Source: UBA7985 sp965658725
Lineage (GTDB): Bacteria; Pseudomonadota; Alphaproteobacteria; UBA7985
Length of the DNA: 18,148 bases
Reading direction: 5' to 3'
Assembly (NCBI GenBank): GCA_965658725.1
Contig: CBFHUI010000056.1
Span: 1-18,148 of the forward strand
The first letter of the stretch is position 1. Each line of letters begins with the position of its first letter. The position numbers and the translations under genes were made by a program. Below are positions 1 to 8,256 of the stretch, piece by piece. Below the pieces are notes generated by a model, which was given only the letters and a program-made list of their open reading frames with translations, searched no databases and was not told the DNA's origin.

Positions 1-352
1 GCGAGTCTGCGTGGCGGGTAAACATGTCCTGCAGCAAGCCCCGGATCTTGATGCCCTTGTCCGTCAGCTTCACCCGGTAGGATCGGCGATCATGCGCGCT
101 GCGACGGTGTGAAACGTAGCCGAAGTCAACCAGCTTCTTGAGGTTATAGGACACGTTCGAGCCGTGGTAACAGCCGCGCAGCGTCAGCTCACCAACGGTC
201 AGTTCCTCATCCCCAATGTTGAACAGGATCAAAGACTGGATGTTGTTGATGTCGCGCACGCCCGAGCGGTCCAATTCAGTCTTGATGACTTCCAGACAGC
301 GGCGGTGCAGGCGTTCGATTGCCGCGATGGTATCCAAGTAATCTTGATTCAC
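1..352 (-). CDS. LdtR/PetP-type MarR-family winged-helix transcriptional regulator (3'-truncated by window edge)
   Basis: A GTG start at 352 is preceded by AAAGAGG six bases upstream, and 117 codons are visible before the window edge. The protein begins VNQDYLDTIAAIERLHRRCL and contains the family hallmark stretches RDINNIQSLILFNIGDEEL (about residues 33-51) and GCYHGSNVSYNLKKLVDFG (about 60-78), the recognition-helix region, followed by a basic wing DRRSYRVKLTDKG. This pattern belongs to the alphaproteobacterial LdtR/PetP branch of MarR regulators. LdtR in Liberibacter and Sinorhizobium controls L,D-transpeptidase genes; PetP in Rhodobacter affects respiratory/photosynthetic genes. Which target applies here cannot be seen. 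It is transcribed divergently from hemB across an AT-rich spacer, a usual position for an autoregulated factor. The C-terminus is outside the window. Confidence 0.85.
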   Translation of the reverse strand, partial: MNQDYLDTIAAIERLHRRCLEVIKTELDRSGVRDINNIQSLILFNIGDEELTVGELTLRGCYHGSNVSYNLKKLVDFGYVSHRRSAHDRRSYRVKLTDKGIKIRGLLQDMFTRHADS

Positions 353-795
353 GTTGGACCTCTTTATCAGTTGGCCAAGCTGAAAGCTCAGCGGATGAAC
401 TTGACTTAAAGAGGCGAGCTCCACCCCACCTCACAGGCGCTTCATTTGCGCCTCATTCCAACAATCCTTCATGGATTGAAAGAAGCTTCGATAAACAGAA
501 GTGCCATAAATGTTCATCGAATCAAGGTAAAAAACATGCCGAATTCACTTTTCAAGCAGATTTAGGTGTTTTTTTCAATCTAATTTAAATTTCTTTCGCC
601 AAAACCGAGACAAACTCCTCAAAACGCTAGCGAAAAAGCTAACGCTTAGCATTTTAATAGTTTTAAAATTTTGACTTTTAGAAACTAAAGCGTGTCTATC
701 ATTGATGATATCGCTTGTTGGCAGGGGTTTTGAAAATGCGGGACTAAGGCTAAGCCTGTATCTCCCCGTTGCCTCAACTTTTTACGGAACGTCAC
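353..795. other. AT-rich divergent control region between the MarR-type regulator and hemB
   Basis: No convincing gene is present; the open frames here lack ribosome sites and recognisable protein. Bases about 540-690 are markedly AT-richer than the rest of the window. Small inverted elements are visible: GCTAGCG ... CGCTTAGC at about 626-651, CTTTTAG-AAA-CTAAAG at 675-690 overlapping the candidate hemB promoter spacer, and AT-only palindromic runs around 580-592. These could be operators for the divergent regulator, but no footprinted consensus was recognised. Confidence 0.5.
671..700 (+). promoter_or_regulatory. candidate sigma-70 promoter for hemB
   Basis: TTGACT at 671-676 and TCTATC at 695-700 are separated by 18 bp, about 95 bp before the hemB start. 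The -35 is a good match and the -10 is mediocre. The inverted element CTTTTAG-AAA-CTAAAG lies in the spacer, where a bound regulator would block RNA polymerase. Confidence 0.35.
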
Positions 796-1782
796 ATGCC
801 CACTTTCCCCCGAACCCGACTGCGCCGGAACCGTGCTTCTGGTTTCATCCGTGCTTTGGTCGCGGAAAACAGGGTGCACGCGTCAGATCTCATTTTGCCG
901 CTGTTCATTACCCAGGCGGCGACCAGCACCGACGTTGCATCCATGCCGGGTGTGGCGAGGAACACGCTCGACGATGCCTGTCGCGTCGCGGAGCAGGCGG
1001 CGAAGCTGGGCGTTCCGGCGCTGGCGTTGTTTCCGGAAGTAGACCCTTCGCTGAAAACCCCGGACTGTTCGGAGAGCTGGCGGGAAGACAATCTGATCAA
1101 CACCGCGGTTCGGCGGCTCAAAGCGGAGTTCCCGGATTTGGGCATCATCACTGACGTTGCTTTTGATCCGTACAACCCCAAGGGCCACGACGGTTATCTG
1201 GCGGATGGGGTGATTGTAAATGATGAGACTGTAACGGGCTTGGTCAAGCAGGCGCTTTCTTTGGCGCGGGCGGGGGCGGATATCGTCGCGCCATCGGATA
1301 TGATGGACGGGCGGATCGGTTCGATCCGTGATGGCTTGGATGCCGAGGGCTTCACCAACGTCGGAATCATGTCCTACGCCGTCAAATACGCCAGCGCCTA
1401 TTACGGCCCGTTCCGCGATGCCATCGGCAGCACAGGTGCCCTCAAGGGCGACAAGAAGACTTATCAGATGGATACAGCCAACGCGCTCGAAGGGCTTCGG
1501 GAAGTCGAGATGGACATCGAGGAAGGTGCAGATAGTGTCATGGTCAAGCCGGGCCTGCCGTATCTTGATATGGTCACGCGGGTTAAAGAGAGCTTCGGCG
1601 TGCCGACCTTTGCCTATCAGGTGAGCGGCGAGTATGCGCAGATCATGGCGGCCTGCCAGAATGGCTGGCTGGACCATGATAAGGTTTGGCTGGAAACGCT
1701 TTTGTCGTTCAAGCGCGCGGGCGCAGACGGTGTGCTGACCTATGGCGCGCTGAAAGTCGCGGAATTGTTGGCTGAGGGCTAG
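796..1782 (+). CDS. hemB: Delta-aminolevulinic acid dehydratase (porphobilinogen synthase), Mg-type
   Basis: Condenses two 5-aminolevulinate molecules to porphobilinogen in cytosolic tetrapyrrole (haem) biosynthesis. The 328-residue protein starting MPTFPRTRLRRNR matches the usual family length. Both active-site lysines are in place: K197 in MSYAVKYAS and the Schiff-base K251 in VMVKPGLPYLD. The metal loop reads TDVAFDPYNPKGHDG (119-133), with Asp where zinc enzymes carry a Cys triad, so this is the zinc-independent class common in alphaproteobacteria. PSDMMDGRIGSIRDGLD and YQVSGEYA are further signatures. The ATG at 796 is preferred over an in-frame TTG at 769, since alignable sequence begins at MPTFPR and GGAA sits a few bases upstream. 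It is followed by 160 bp before rpmF. Confidence 0.97.
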   Translation: MPTFPRTRLRRNRASGFIRALVAENRVHASDLILPLFITQAATSTDVASMPGVARNTLDDACRVAEQAAKLGVPALALFPEVDPSLKTPDCSESWREDNLINTAVRRLKAEFPDLGIITDVAFDPYNPKGHDGYLADGVIVNDETVTGLVKQALSLARAGADIVAPSDMMDGRIGSIRDGLDAEGFTNVGIMSYAVKYASAYYGPFRDAIGSTGALKGDKKTYQMDTANALEGLREVEMDIEEGADSVMVKPGLPYLDMVTRVKESFGVPTFAYQVSGEYAQIMAACQNGWLDHDKVWLETLLSFKRAGADGVLTYGALKVAELLAEG

Positions 1783-1844
1783 AGACCTTACGCGACCAAA
1801 CACCAGCCATGCGAGCGTGCAAGACTGGTTTGAGGGATAAATGC

Positions 1845-1874
1845 TTGGCGTCTGCACCCGGTGTCGTTTATAGC
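1845..1874 (+). promoter_or_regulatory. candidate promoter for rpmF
   Basis: TTGGCG at 1845-1850 and TATAGC at 1869-1874 are 18 bp apart in the hemB-rpmF gap. The spacing is acceptable and the match moderate. It would give a leader of about 60 nt containing the hairpin at 1890-1914. Confidence 0.35.
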
Positions 1875-1889
1875 CCCACTTCATGTTTC

Positions 1890-1918
1890 GGAGCGGGCTT
1901 CAGTCCGCCCCTCCTTTT
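1890..1918 (+). promoter_or_regulatory. hairpin with short T tract in the rpmF leader (weak terminator or leader structure)
   Basis: GGAG-C-GGGC (1890-1898) pairs with GCCC-CTCC (1907-1914) around an 8-nt loop, with one bulged C, and is followed by TTTT at 1915-1918. It could be a weak terminator for hemB or a structure in the rpmF leader mRNA. The T tract is too short for a confident terminator. Confidence 0.35.
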
Positions 1919-1942
1919 GCCCTAAGTTTTGGATGTTCGAAG

Positions 1943-2122
1943 ATGGCTGTTCCAAAGTCCAAAGTGACCCGTTCCCGCCGCGGTATGCGCCGTTCCCACG
2001 ACGCAATCTCCTTCGGCAACCATGCAGAGTGTGCGAACTGCGGCGAGCTTAAGCGCCCGCACCACGTTTGCCTTTCCTGCGGGCACTACGATTCCAAGGA
2101 AGTGGTTGCCGTAGACGTTTAA
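1943..2122 (+). CDS. rpmF: 50S ribosomal protein L32
   Basis: A 59-residue basic protein beginning MAVPKSKVTRSRRGMRRSHD, the canonical L32 N-terminus, and containing a four-cysteine zinc ribbon C30-x2-C33 ... C43-x2-C46 (CANCG, CLSCG). It is a structural component of the large ribosomal subunit near the peptidyl-transferase centre rim. The ATG at 1943 is chosen because the MAVPK start is conserved; the longer in-frame extension from 1883 has no family support. A strong terminator follows within 25 bp, so rpmF appears separable from plsX here, although the rpmF-plsX order is conserved in many bacteria. Confidence 0.97.
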   Translation: MAVPKSKVTRSRRGMRRSHDAISFGNHAECANCGELKRPHHVCLSCGHYDSKEVVAVDV

Positions 2123-2146
2123 CGCGCAACTGCCGACTGAGCTACT

Positions 2147-2180
2147 AAAGGGCCGCGAACTGGGTTCGCGGCCCTTTTTT
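2147..2180 (+). terminator. Rho-independent terminator after rpmF
   Basis: AAAGGGCCGCGAAC (2147-2160) and GTTCGCGGCCCTTT form a perfect stem around a 3-nt loop (TGG), ending in a run of six T (2175-2180). Confidence 0.95.
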
Positions 2181-2283
2181 GCTGTCCACAAGCTGGGGAC
2201 ACAATGCGCCCAACAATGCTTGCACAAGAGCTCCCAAAAATGGTTATCTCTTCCGAACAGGGAATGAGGGTGACAATAGAATC

Positions 2284-3327
2284 ATGACTTTGACCTTGGC
2301 TGTTGATGCCATGGGTGGCGACGACGCGCCCGGCATCGTGATTGGCGGACTCGCCATGGCAGCAGCCACCCATCCCAACCTGCATTTTCTGATTTACGGC
2401 CACGAAGCGCAGGTTGGTCCCCTGTTCGCGCTCCACCCGGCTTTGTCCGGACGCTACACCTTCACCCATTGCGAGGTCGTCATCACGGGCGACGAGAAGC
2501 CGGCCAACGCCTTGCGCGGCGGCAAGCGCGACAGTTCCATGCGCCGTGCTATTGAAGCGGTGAAGGACGGGGAAGCGCAGGCCGTGATCTCCGCTGGCAA
2601 CACGGGCGCCCTGATGGCGCTTGCTAAAGTGCTGCTGCGCATGGTCCCTGGCGTAGACCGCCCGGCCATCGCTTCACCGCTTCCCACGGCAAAGGGGCAG
2701 TCGGTGGTTTTGGATCTGGGCGCGAACGTTCAATGCGATGAACGCAATTTGCTGCAGTTTGCCATCATGGGTGCACTCTATGCCCGTTTCCTCTTTGGGA
2801 TGCCGTCACCGAGCATTGGGCTGCTCAACATCGGTTCTGAAGAGCAAAAGGGCCATGAAGTACTCCAGGTCGCAGCCGACCTCATGCGTGACAGCCCGGC
2901 ACTTCCCGGCACATTCCATGGCTTTATCGAAGCAGACGACATCGCTGCAGGTACTACAGACGTGGTTGTGACCGATGGATTTACCGGCAACGTCGCCCTC
3001 AAGACCACGGAAGGGGTTGGGCGTCTGATCTCCGGAATGGTGCGCGAAGCCTTTCAGTCCGGCATTTTCAGCCGCATTGGCTATCTCTTTGCCATGCCTG
3101 CTATGGGCCGCTTGCGCCAGCGCCTCGACCCACGCACGTACAACGGCGGCATGTTCCTCGGGTTGGGCGGAATCTGCGTAAAGTCGCACGGTGGCACGGA
3201 CGAGACCGGCTTTGCGAATGCCGTTAGCGTTTCTGTCGAGCTTATGGCCGGTGACTTCCAGTCGAAGATTGCGCAGGCCATCGCTGATAACGGCCATCTG
3301 TTCGGCCTGGACACGGAAGCGGTTTAA
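2284..3327 (+). CDS. plsX: Phosphate acyltransferase PlsX
   Basis: Converts acyl-ACP plus phosphate to acyl-phosphate, the donor for PlsY, in membrane phospholipid synthesis. The 347-residue protein opens MTLTLAVDAMGGDDAPGIVI with the invariant DAMGGD motif. Further signatures are VISAGNTGALM (about 103-113), VVLDLGANV, IGLLNIGSEEQKGHEV, VVTDGFTGNVALKTTEG and YNGGMFLGLGGICVKSHGGTD. Length is typical. The ATG at 2284 has GAGGGTG 11 bases upstream; the in-frame extension from 2179 is non-homologous and lies in the leader. It stands downstream of the rpmF terminator, so it probably has its own promoter; no clear one was found (TTGCAC at 2220 has a poor -10 partner). Confidence 0.97.
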   Translation: MTLTLAVDAMGGDDAPGIVIGGLAMAAATHPNLHFLIYGHEAQVGPLFALHPALSGRYTFTHCEVVITGDEKPANALRGGKRDSSMRRAIEAVKDGEAQAVISAGNTGALMALAKVLLRMVPGVDRPAIASPLPTAKGQSVVLDLGANVQCDERNLLQFAIMGALYARFLFGMPSPSIGLLNIGSEEQKGHEVLQVAADLMRDSPALPGTFHGFIEADDIAAGTTDVVVTDGFTGNVALKTTEGVGRLISGMVREAFQSGIFSRIGYLFAMPAMGRLRQRLDPRTYNGGMFLGLGGICVKSHGGTDETGFANAVSVSVELMAGDFQSKIAQAIADNGHLFGLDTEAV

Positions 3328-3348
3328 GCCGCTCCTGCCCCAACCGCT

Positions 3349-4002
3349 GTGCTGAACACACCCTCTCTCTTCGCTTATATCATTACTGCTGCCGTCCTTC
3401 TCGCCATTCCGGGACCGACGATCCTGACGGTTGTAGCCTATGGACTTCGGCTGGGTCAGCGCGCGGCCTGGGCGAGCACAGCGGGGGTGGTGCTGGGCGA
3501 CTTGCTCGCCGTTACCTTGTGTCTGACCGGACTGGGGGCGATTCTCGCACTTAGCCCTTCGCTCTACGGTCTGATCAAATGGGCAGGCGTCGCCTATCTG
3601 ATTTTTTTGGCAGTCCAGACGTGGCGGGAAAGCAACCGCATCGCCTCCAGCCCCGGTACCAGCCCGAAAGCCCTTCAAATCGAAGCCAGCTTGCCCCTTA
3701 CCCACGTGTTTCGGCAGACCTTTATTGTTACTGCCCTAAACCCGAAAGGACTCGTATTCTTTCTGGCTTTCATCCCCCAATTCGTGGATCGCTCTCTGGC
3801 GTATTGGCCGCAAGTCACCGTCTATGGCGGCTTGTTTGTTGTCATGGGCGGGGCGAACGCGCTGGTCTACGCCTATTCCAGCGGACGACTGTCGACATTT
3901 TTCACACGCCCGACCGCGCTACGCTGGCTGAAACGCGCCAGTGCCGGATTCTTGGGCAGCGCCGCACTCATAACGGCACTGCACCACGTGCCAAATCCTT
4001 GA
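3349..4002 (+). CDS. LysE/RhtB-family amino-acid or homoserine-lactone type exporter
   Basis: A 217-residue integral membrane protein with about six hydrophobic segments. The N-terminal signature is IPGPTILTVVAYGLRLGQ (about 20-37), followed by the AAWASTAGVVLGD segment, LYGLIKWAGVAYLIFLAVQTW, and the ALNPKGLVFFLAFIPQFV motif (about 128-145). These are diagnostic of the LysE/RhtB export superfamily in the inner membrane. The substrate is not predictable. The start is GTG at 3349, 21 bp after the plsX stop, with no good Shine-Dalgarno, so translational coupling to plsX is possible. In most alphaproteobacteria fabH occupies this position between plsX and ihfA; no fabH remnant is visible on either side. 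Confidence 0.88.
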   Translation: MLNTPSLFAYIITAAVLLAIPGPTILTVVAYGLRLGQRAAWASTAGVVLGDLLAVTLCLTGLGAILALSPSLYGLIKWAGVAYLIFLAVQTWRESNRIASSPGTSPKALQIEASLPLTHVFRQTFIVTALNPKGLVFFLAFIPQFVDRSLAYWPQVTVYGGLFVVMGGANALVYAYSSGRLSTFFTRPTALRWLKRASAGFLGSAALITALHHVPNP

Positions 4003-4059
4003 TTTAAGGCTGTTTTGGCCACTTTTAATGATTTTTGTGTCTTGCAGGTCTGAGTCGCG

Positions 4060-4095
4060 TTGACCCCTTAGGGTGGGTTCGTTATCAACCCCTGC
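4060..4095 (+). promoter_or_regulatory. candidate ihfA promoter with overlapping IHF-like site
   Basis: TTGACC (4060-4065) and TATCAA (4083-4088) are separated by exactly 17 bp and lie about 37 bp before the ihfA GTG. The -10 hexamer is also the first half of an IHF consensus (WATCAANNNNTTR): TATCAACCCCTGC at 4083-4095 matches all six bases of the first half but only one of the last three. This suggests, without proving, autorepression. CCCCT runs at about 4064-4068 and 4089-4093 can each pair with the AAGGGG ribosome site at 4111-4116. Confidence 0.4.
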
Positions 4096-4124
4096 GGAAC
4101 GAATGTGACAAAGGGGTGTGCCCG

Positions 4125-4463
4125 GTGGACAAGACAATTACTCGCGCTGACCTGACCGAAGCTCTGTATGAGAAGGTGGGGCTGTCCCGTAATGAATCCG
4201 CTGACCTCGTTGAAAGCATCATCAACCACGTCTCTGACGCCCTTGTGGATGGCGAACAGGTCAAGGTTGCCTCGTTCGGCACTTTCCTAGTGCGCGAAAA
4301 GGCTAAACGCATTGGCCGCAACCCCAAGACGGGGGAAGAGCACGAAATCCCTCCGCGCCGCGTGCTGGTATTCCGCGCCAGTCAGGTTCTCAAGCAAGCG
4401 CTAGTCGAGGATTGGAAGGGCGGACCGCTCGACGCTTACATTGAAGACAGCGACGACGAATAG
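4125..4463 (+). CDS. ihfA: Integration host factor subunit alpha
   Basis: DNA-bending nucleoid protein that works as a heterodimer with IHF-beta in transcription, recombination and replication. The 112-residue protein carries the signatures ITRADLTEALYEKVGLSRNE (5-24), VKVASFGTFLVREK (46-59) and the DNA-intercalating beta-arm RIGRNPKTGEE with P67, then RRVLVFRASQVLKQ. A C-terminal acidic tail of about 17 residues (ending EDSDDE) extends beyond the E. coli protein, as is common in alphaproteobacteria. The GTG at 4125 is chosen because AAGGGG lies 8 bases upstream and homology begins directly after it. It is followed 42 bp later by merR, a conserved pair in this class. Confidence 0.95.
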   Translation: MDKTITRADLTEALYEKVGLSRNESADLVESIINHVSDALVDGEQVKVASFGTFLVREKAKRIGRNPKTGEEHEIPPRRVLVFRASQVLKQALVEDWKGGPLDAYIEDSDDE

Positions 4464-4505
4464 TAAGGTCGCCCGGTCCGACACTTTAGAGAGAGGGGAC
4501 CACCC

Positions 4506-5087
4506 ATGGCGAAAGCGAACGATGCCTTCCGAAACATCCGCGAAGCGTCCGAAGAACTCGATGTCCCTCAGCACGTCCTGAGATTCTGGGAAACCAAGTT
4601 CCCGGAGATCCAGCCGCTCAAGCGTGGTGGCCGCCGTCGGTACTACCGGCCTGAAGACCTTTCCCTACTGACCACGATCCGCGATCTGCTTTACGTCCAA
4701 GGCTACACCATCCGTGGTGTGCAACGCTTGCTGCGCGAAGGCGGTATCGAAGCGCCACCAGCGCCGTCCGCCGATCTGACCCTGCCTCCGGAGATGGAGG
4801 AAGAGGATATGCGCGAAGCCGAGCGCGAGGCCGCAGAACAAGATGCTGGCCCGGAGCTCTCGGAAGAGGCGATCCAGACCCGCGAGCTGTTCCAGACCAT
4901 CACGCCTGTCGTGCCGCAGTCGGAAAACAGCCTCGCTTCCATGCTTTCTGTCCCTGAAGGCTCCGCGGACCCGGTTGATCGTCAGCGTGAGGAGCGGGAG
5001 CAGATCATCGGTCGCCTCGCGGGAATTCATGCTGATCTGGCGCAGGCCATGGCGCGGTTTGATCAGGCCGTTGCTGCCGAAGCTTAG
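4506..5087 (+). CDS. MerR-family transcriptional regulator
   Basis: A 193-residue protein with an N-terminal MerR winged helix: residues about 9-75, with IREASEELDVPQHVLRFWET, then FPEIQPLKRGGRRRYYRPED and the wing and helix GYTIRGVQRLLREGG. The middle (about 90-115) is acidic and disordered-looking, and the C-terminus (about 157-190) is a predicted coiled-coil dimer helix rich in Q, R, E and A. There is no metal-binding cysteine cluster, so it is not a metal sensor of the classic type. The ATG at 4506 has a strong GAGAGGGGA ribosome site. The ihfA-merR arrangement is conserved in alphaproteobacteria, but the regulon is not established to my knowledge. A tRNA-Pro often reported next to this pair is not present here. 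Confidence 0.92.
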   Translation: MAKANDAFRNIREASEELDVPQHVLRFWETKFPEIQPLKRGGRRRYYRPEDLSLLTTIRDLLYVQGYTIRGVQRLLREGGIEAPPAPSADLTLPPEMEEEDMREAEREAAEQDAGPELSEEAIQTRELFQTITPVVPQSENSLASMLSVPEGSADPVDRQREEREQIIGRLAGIHADLAQAMARFDQAVAAEA

Positions 5088-5202
5088 GCGATCGCCCACG
5101 ACAAACGCCCTGTCGCATAAACTCACCGGTTGCAGAGCCGTGCGAAAGCGACCATATCCACGAGAAGTGTTAAATGGCGCAGCTATGGTGCGGCGCTGCT
5201 GA

Positions 5203-5233
5203 AGCCCCCGGCGCAATGCCCGGGGGGCTGTTT
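5203..5233 (+). terminator. GC-rich hairpin between merR and clpP (terminator-like)
   Basis: AGCCCCCGG (5203-5211) pairs with CCGGGGGGCT (5220-5229, one bulge) around a loop CGCAATGC, followed only by GTTTC. It probably ends the ihfA-merR transcript. It lies just 22 bp before the clpP GTG start, so it sits in, or directly precedes, the clpP leader. Confidence 0.7.
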
Positions 5234-5254
5234 CAACCCAATGGATGACCGATT

Positions 5255-5941
5255 GTGACTTTCCCTTACGATCCCTTTGCCAGCGCTGGTGTGGCTTCCG
5301 GTCCGGACGCAACCCCGCTGGGTGGCCCGGCACAAACCACGATGACGACCCCAATTCCATACGTGATCGAGCAGACCAACCGCGGCGAAAAAGTCTACGA
5401 CATTTACTCGCGCATGCTGATGGAGCGGATTATTTTCGTTTCTGGCGTGGTCAACGACATGATGTCGGCGTCCGTGTGTGCGCAGCTGCTGTTCCTTGAA
5501 AGCGTCAACCCGGACAAGGATATCAGCATCTACATCAACTCGCCCGGTGGGTCGGTGTCCGCAGGTCTGGCAATGTACGACACCATGATGTTCGTGAAGC
5601 CATCGATTTCGACCATTTGCGTCGGCATGGCCGCGTCGATGGGGTCTTTCCTGCTGATGGCTGGGGACAAAGGTAAGCGGTTCTCCCTACCGAACTCCAA
5701 GATCATGATCCACCAGCCTTCTTCGGGCTATCAGGGCACGGCGGCGGACATCGAAATCCACGCCCGCGAAATCCTCAAAACCCGCGAACGCCTGAACAAG
5801 CTCTACGCTCACCATACGGGCAAGAAGGTCGCGGAAATTGACGCGGCGATGGATCGTGACAACTACATGGATCCGGATGAAGCGCTGGCCTTTGGCCTGA
5901 TCGACGAGATCGTCAGCAAGCGCGCTGAGCCTGCAGAATAG
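5255..5941 (+). CDS. clpP: ATP-dependent Clp protease proteolytic subunit
   Basis: Serine protease that forms the tetradecameric barrel fed by ClpX (encoded next) or ClpA in the cytosol. The catalytic triad is visible: S128 in GMAASMGS, H153 in MIHQP and D202 in DRDNYM. NSPGGSVSAG and LPNSKIMIHQPSSGYQG are family signatures. It is written from GTG 5255 (228 residues), which adds about 29 residues rich in Ala, Gly and Pro before the conserved PYVIEQTNRGEK. An ATG at 5342 (MTTPIPYVIEQ, 199 residues) would give a length close to E. coli ClpP and cannot be excluded; neither start has a clear Shine-Dalgarno. The extension may be a cleaved propeptide. clpX follows 120 bp downstream. Confidence 0.96.
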   Translation: MTFPYDPFASAGVASGPDATPLGGPAQTTMTTPIPYVIEQTNRGEKVYDIYSRMLMERIIFVSGVVNDMMSASVCAQLLFLESVNPDKDISIYINSPGGSVSAGLAMYDTMMFVKPSISTICVGMAASMGSFLLMAGDKGKRFSLPNSKIMIHQPSSGYQGTAADIEIHAREILKTRERLNKLYAHHTGKKVAEIDAAMDRDNYMDPDEALAFGLIDEIVSKRAEPAE

Positions 5942-6001
5942 GGGTGAGTGAGGCCGGGTCAGGTGCGACAAGCAGACGGCGCTGCACGTTTCTGCCGCGC
6001 C

Positions 6002-6030
6002 TTGCAAGAACGGCCTCTTACTTCTAGTCT
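6002..6030 (+). promoter_or_regulatory. candidate sigma-70 promoter for clpX
   Basis: TTGCAA at 6002-6007 and TAGTCT at 6025-6030 with a 17-bp spacer lie about 30 bp before the clpX ATG. This suggests clpX can be transcribed independently of clpP. No convincing heat-shock (sigma-32) element was found at the spacing expected in alphaproteobacteria. Confidence 0.4.
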
Positions 6031-6061
6031 GCTATGTGTTTTCAAGGTTTTAGGAATCTAA

Positions 6062-7324
<1,263 letters not shown>

Positions 7325-7356
7325 TCTGGCCGCCCACGCTTCAAGTCATCATTGAG

Positions 7357-7392
7357 AAAGGCCGCTCCCGGATCACCGGAAGCGGCCTTTTT
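7357..7392 (+). terminator. Rho-independent terminator after clpX (probably bidirectional)
   Basis: AAAGGCCGCT (7357-7366) pairs with AGCGGCCTTT (7381-7390), with an inner CCGG-ATCA-CCGG stem and a T run. On the other strand the stem is followed by CTTTC, so it may also serve the converging hydrolase gene that ends at 7415. Confidence 0.92.
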
Positions 7393-7414
7393 ATTTGCAA
7401 CAAGCGGGTGAAGG

Positions 7415-8251
7415 CTAGCGCGACTCGTGCCACTGCACGGCCTGGACCATCGCGGCCTGATACTTGGGGTGCTCGGCGGCGTGTGGGACGTCGAGGGTGA
7501 TGAAGGCCTTGGGCGTGGTCGGGGGCAGGGCGCGGTAGAGCCGCTGCCCGTGGCGATAGGGGATCAAGCGATCGCGCGTGCCGTGAACCCACACCACGGG
7601 CGTGCGCGTTTGTGGTGCAAGCGCCAGATTGTTGAACTGGTCTGCCATCAACCCGCGCGCCAGTCCTGCCATGTCCGGCAGACTGGTAAAGGTGCTCATG
7701 ATGACGGCACCGCGCGCCCTCTGTCCCTGATCGTGGAGCGCGTGCAGGGCCAGCGCCCCGCCCAGCGAATGCCCGGTAATCAATGTGTTGGCTGGAGCCC
7801 ATCCCAGTTGCTGCGCTACGTCCAGCGCGGCTTGCGCGTCGGCGCGAAGCCCCTGCTCGGTGGGTTTTCCGGGAAGTCCGCCATAGCCGCGGTACTCGGG
7901 CAGCAGCACGGGATAGCCCGCTGCGATCAGCCCGGCGGTATAGCGCGTGCTGTCTTCGGAGTTGCCAGCGTTGCCATGGAAAAACACCGTCAGTGGCGTG
8001 CCAGCGGGCCGGCTACCGCGCCAGAACCACGCCGCCAATTGCTGACCATCACGGCCTTGATAAGACAGCGGCTCGTAGGGCGGCAGGCCGGGCCACGGAG
8101 TGCCGGGGGTTGTCTTTGGATGGTAGACGAACGCTCGGCTCAGCCCGATACCTTGCGCGGAAGCAAAAGAACCGTGGCCCAGCGTAAGCGCTGCACCACA
8201 GGCACTTGCGCCGCCCGCTAGCGCCACCAGAACCCGGCGACGGTGCAGCAT
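7415..8251 (-). CDS. Exported alpha/beta hydrolase, BEM46/ABHD13-like
   Basis: A 278-residue alpha/beta-hydrolase-fold enzyme. The N-terminus MLHRRRVLVALAGG has a basic n-region and hydrophobic core, with a possible signal-peptidase site after A30-S31-A32, so export (Sec or Tat) is likely. Visible catalytic elements are the oxyanion motif FFHGNAGN (90-97), the nucleophile elbow GHSLGGA with S162, D227 in GTRDRLIP and H257 in DVPHAAEH. The segment PEYRGYGGLPGKPTEQGLRAD is the BEM46/ABHD13 hallmark. The substrate is unknown (ester, amide or acyl thioester). The ATG at 8251 is 5 bp after the upstream peptidase stop and has AGGACTAGGG before it; a longer in-frame ATG at 8281 would overlap that gene and spoil the signal peptide. 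It probably forms a two-gene operon with that peptidase. Confidence 0.88.
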   Translation of the reverse strand: MLHRRRVLVALAGGASACGAALTLGHGSFASAQGIGLSRAFVYHPKTTPGTPWPGLPPYEPLSYQGRDGQQLAAWFWRGSRPAGTPLTVFFHGNAGNSEDSTRYTAGLIAAGYPVLLPEYRGYGGLPGKPTEQGLRADAQAALDVAQQLGWAPANTLITGHSLGGALALHALHDQGQRARGAVIMSTFTSLPDMAGLARGLMADQFNNLALAPQTRTPVVWVHGTRDRLIPYRHGQRLYRALPPTTPKAFITLDVPHAAEHPKYQAAMVQAVQWHESR

Positions 8252-8256
8252 AGGCC

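Noticed and set aside
883..1884. Long minus-strand open frame of 333 codons across hemB
   Set aside because: It is the antisense shadow of the clear HemB coding frame and has no recognisable protein motifs.
2806..3705. Minus-strand open frame of 299 codons across plsX and the LysE-type gene
   Set aside because: Antisense to two well-supported genes, with no family signature.
5088..5202. tRNA-Pro expected after the ihfA-merR pair
   Set aside because: No cloverleaf or T-arm consensus (GGTTCGAATCC type) is present in this interval.
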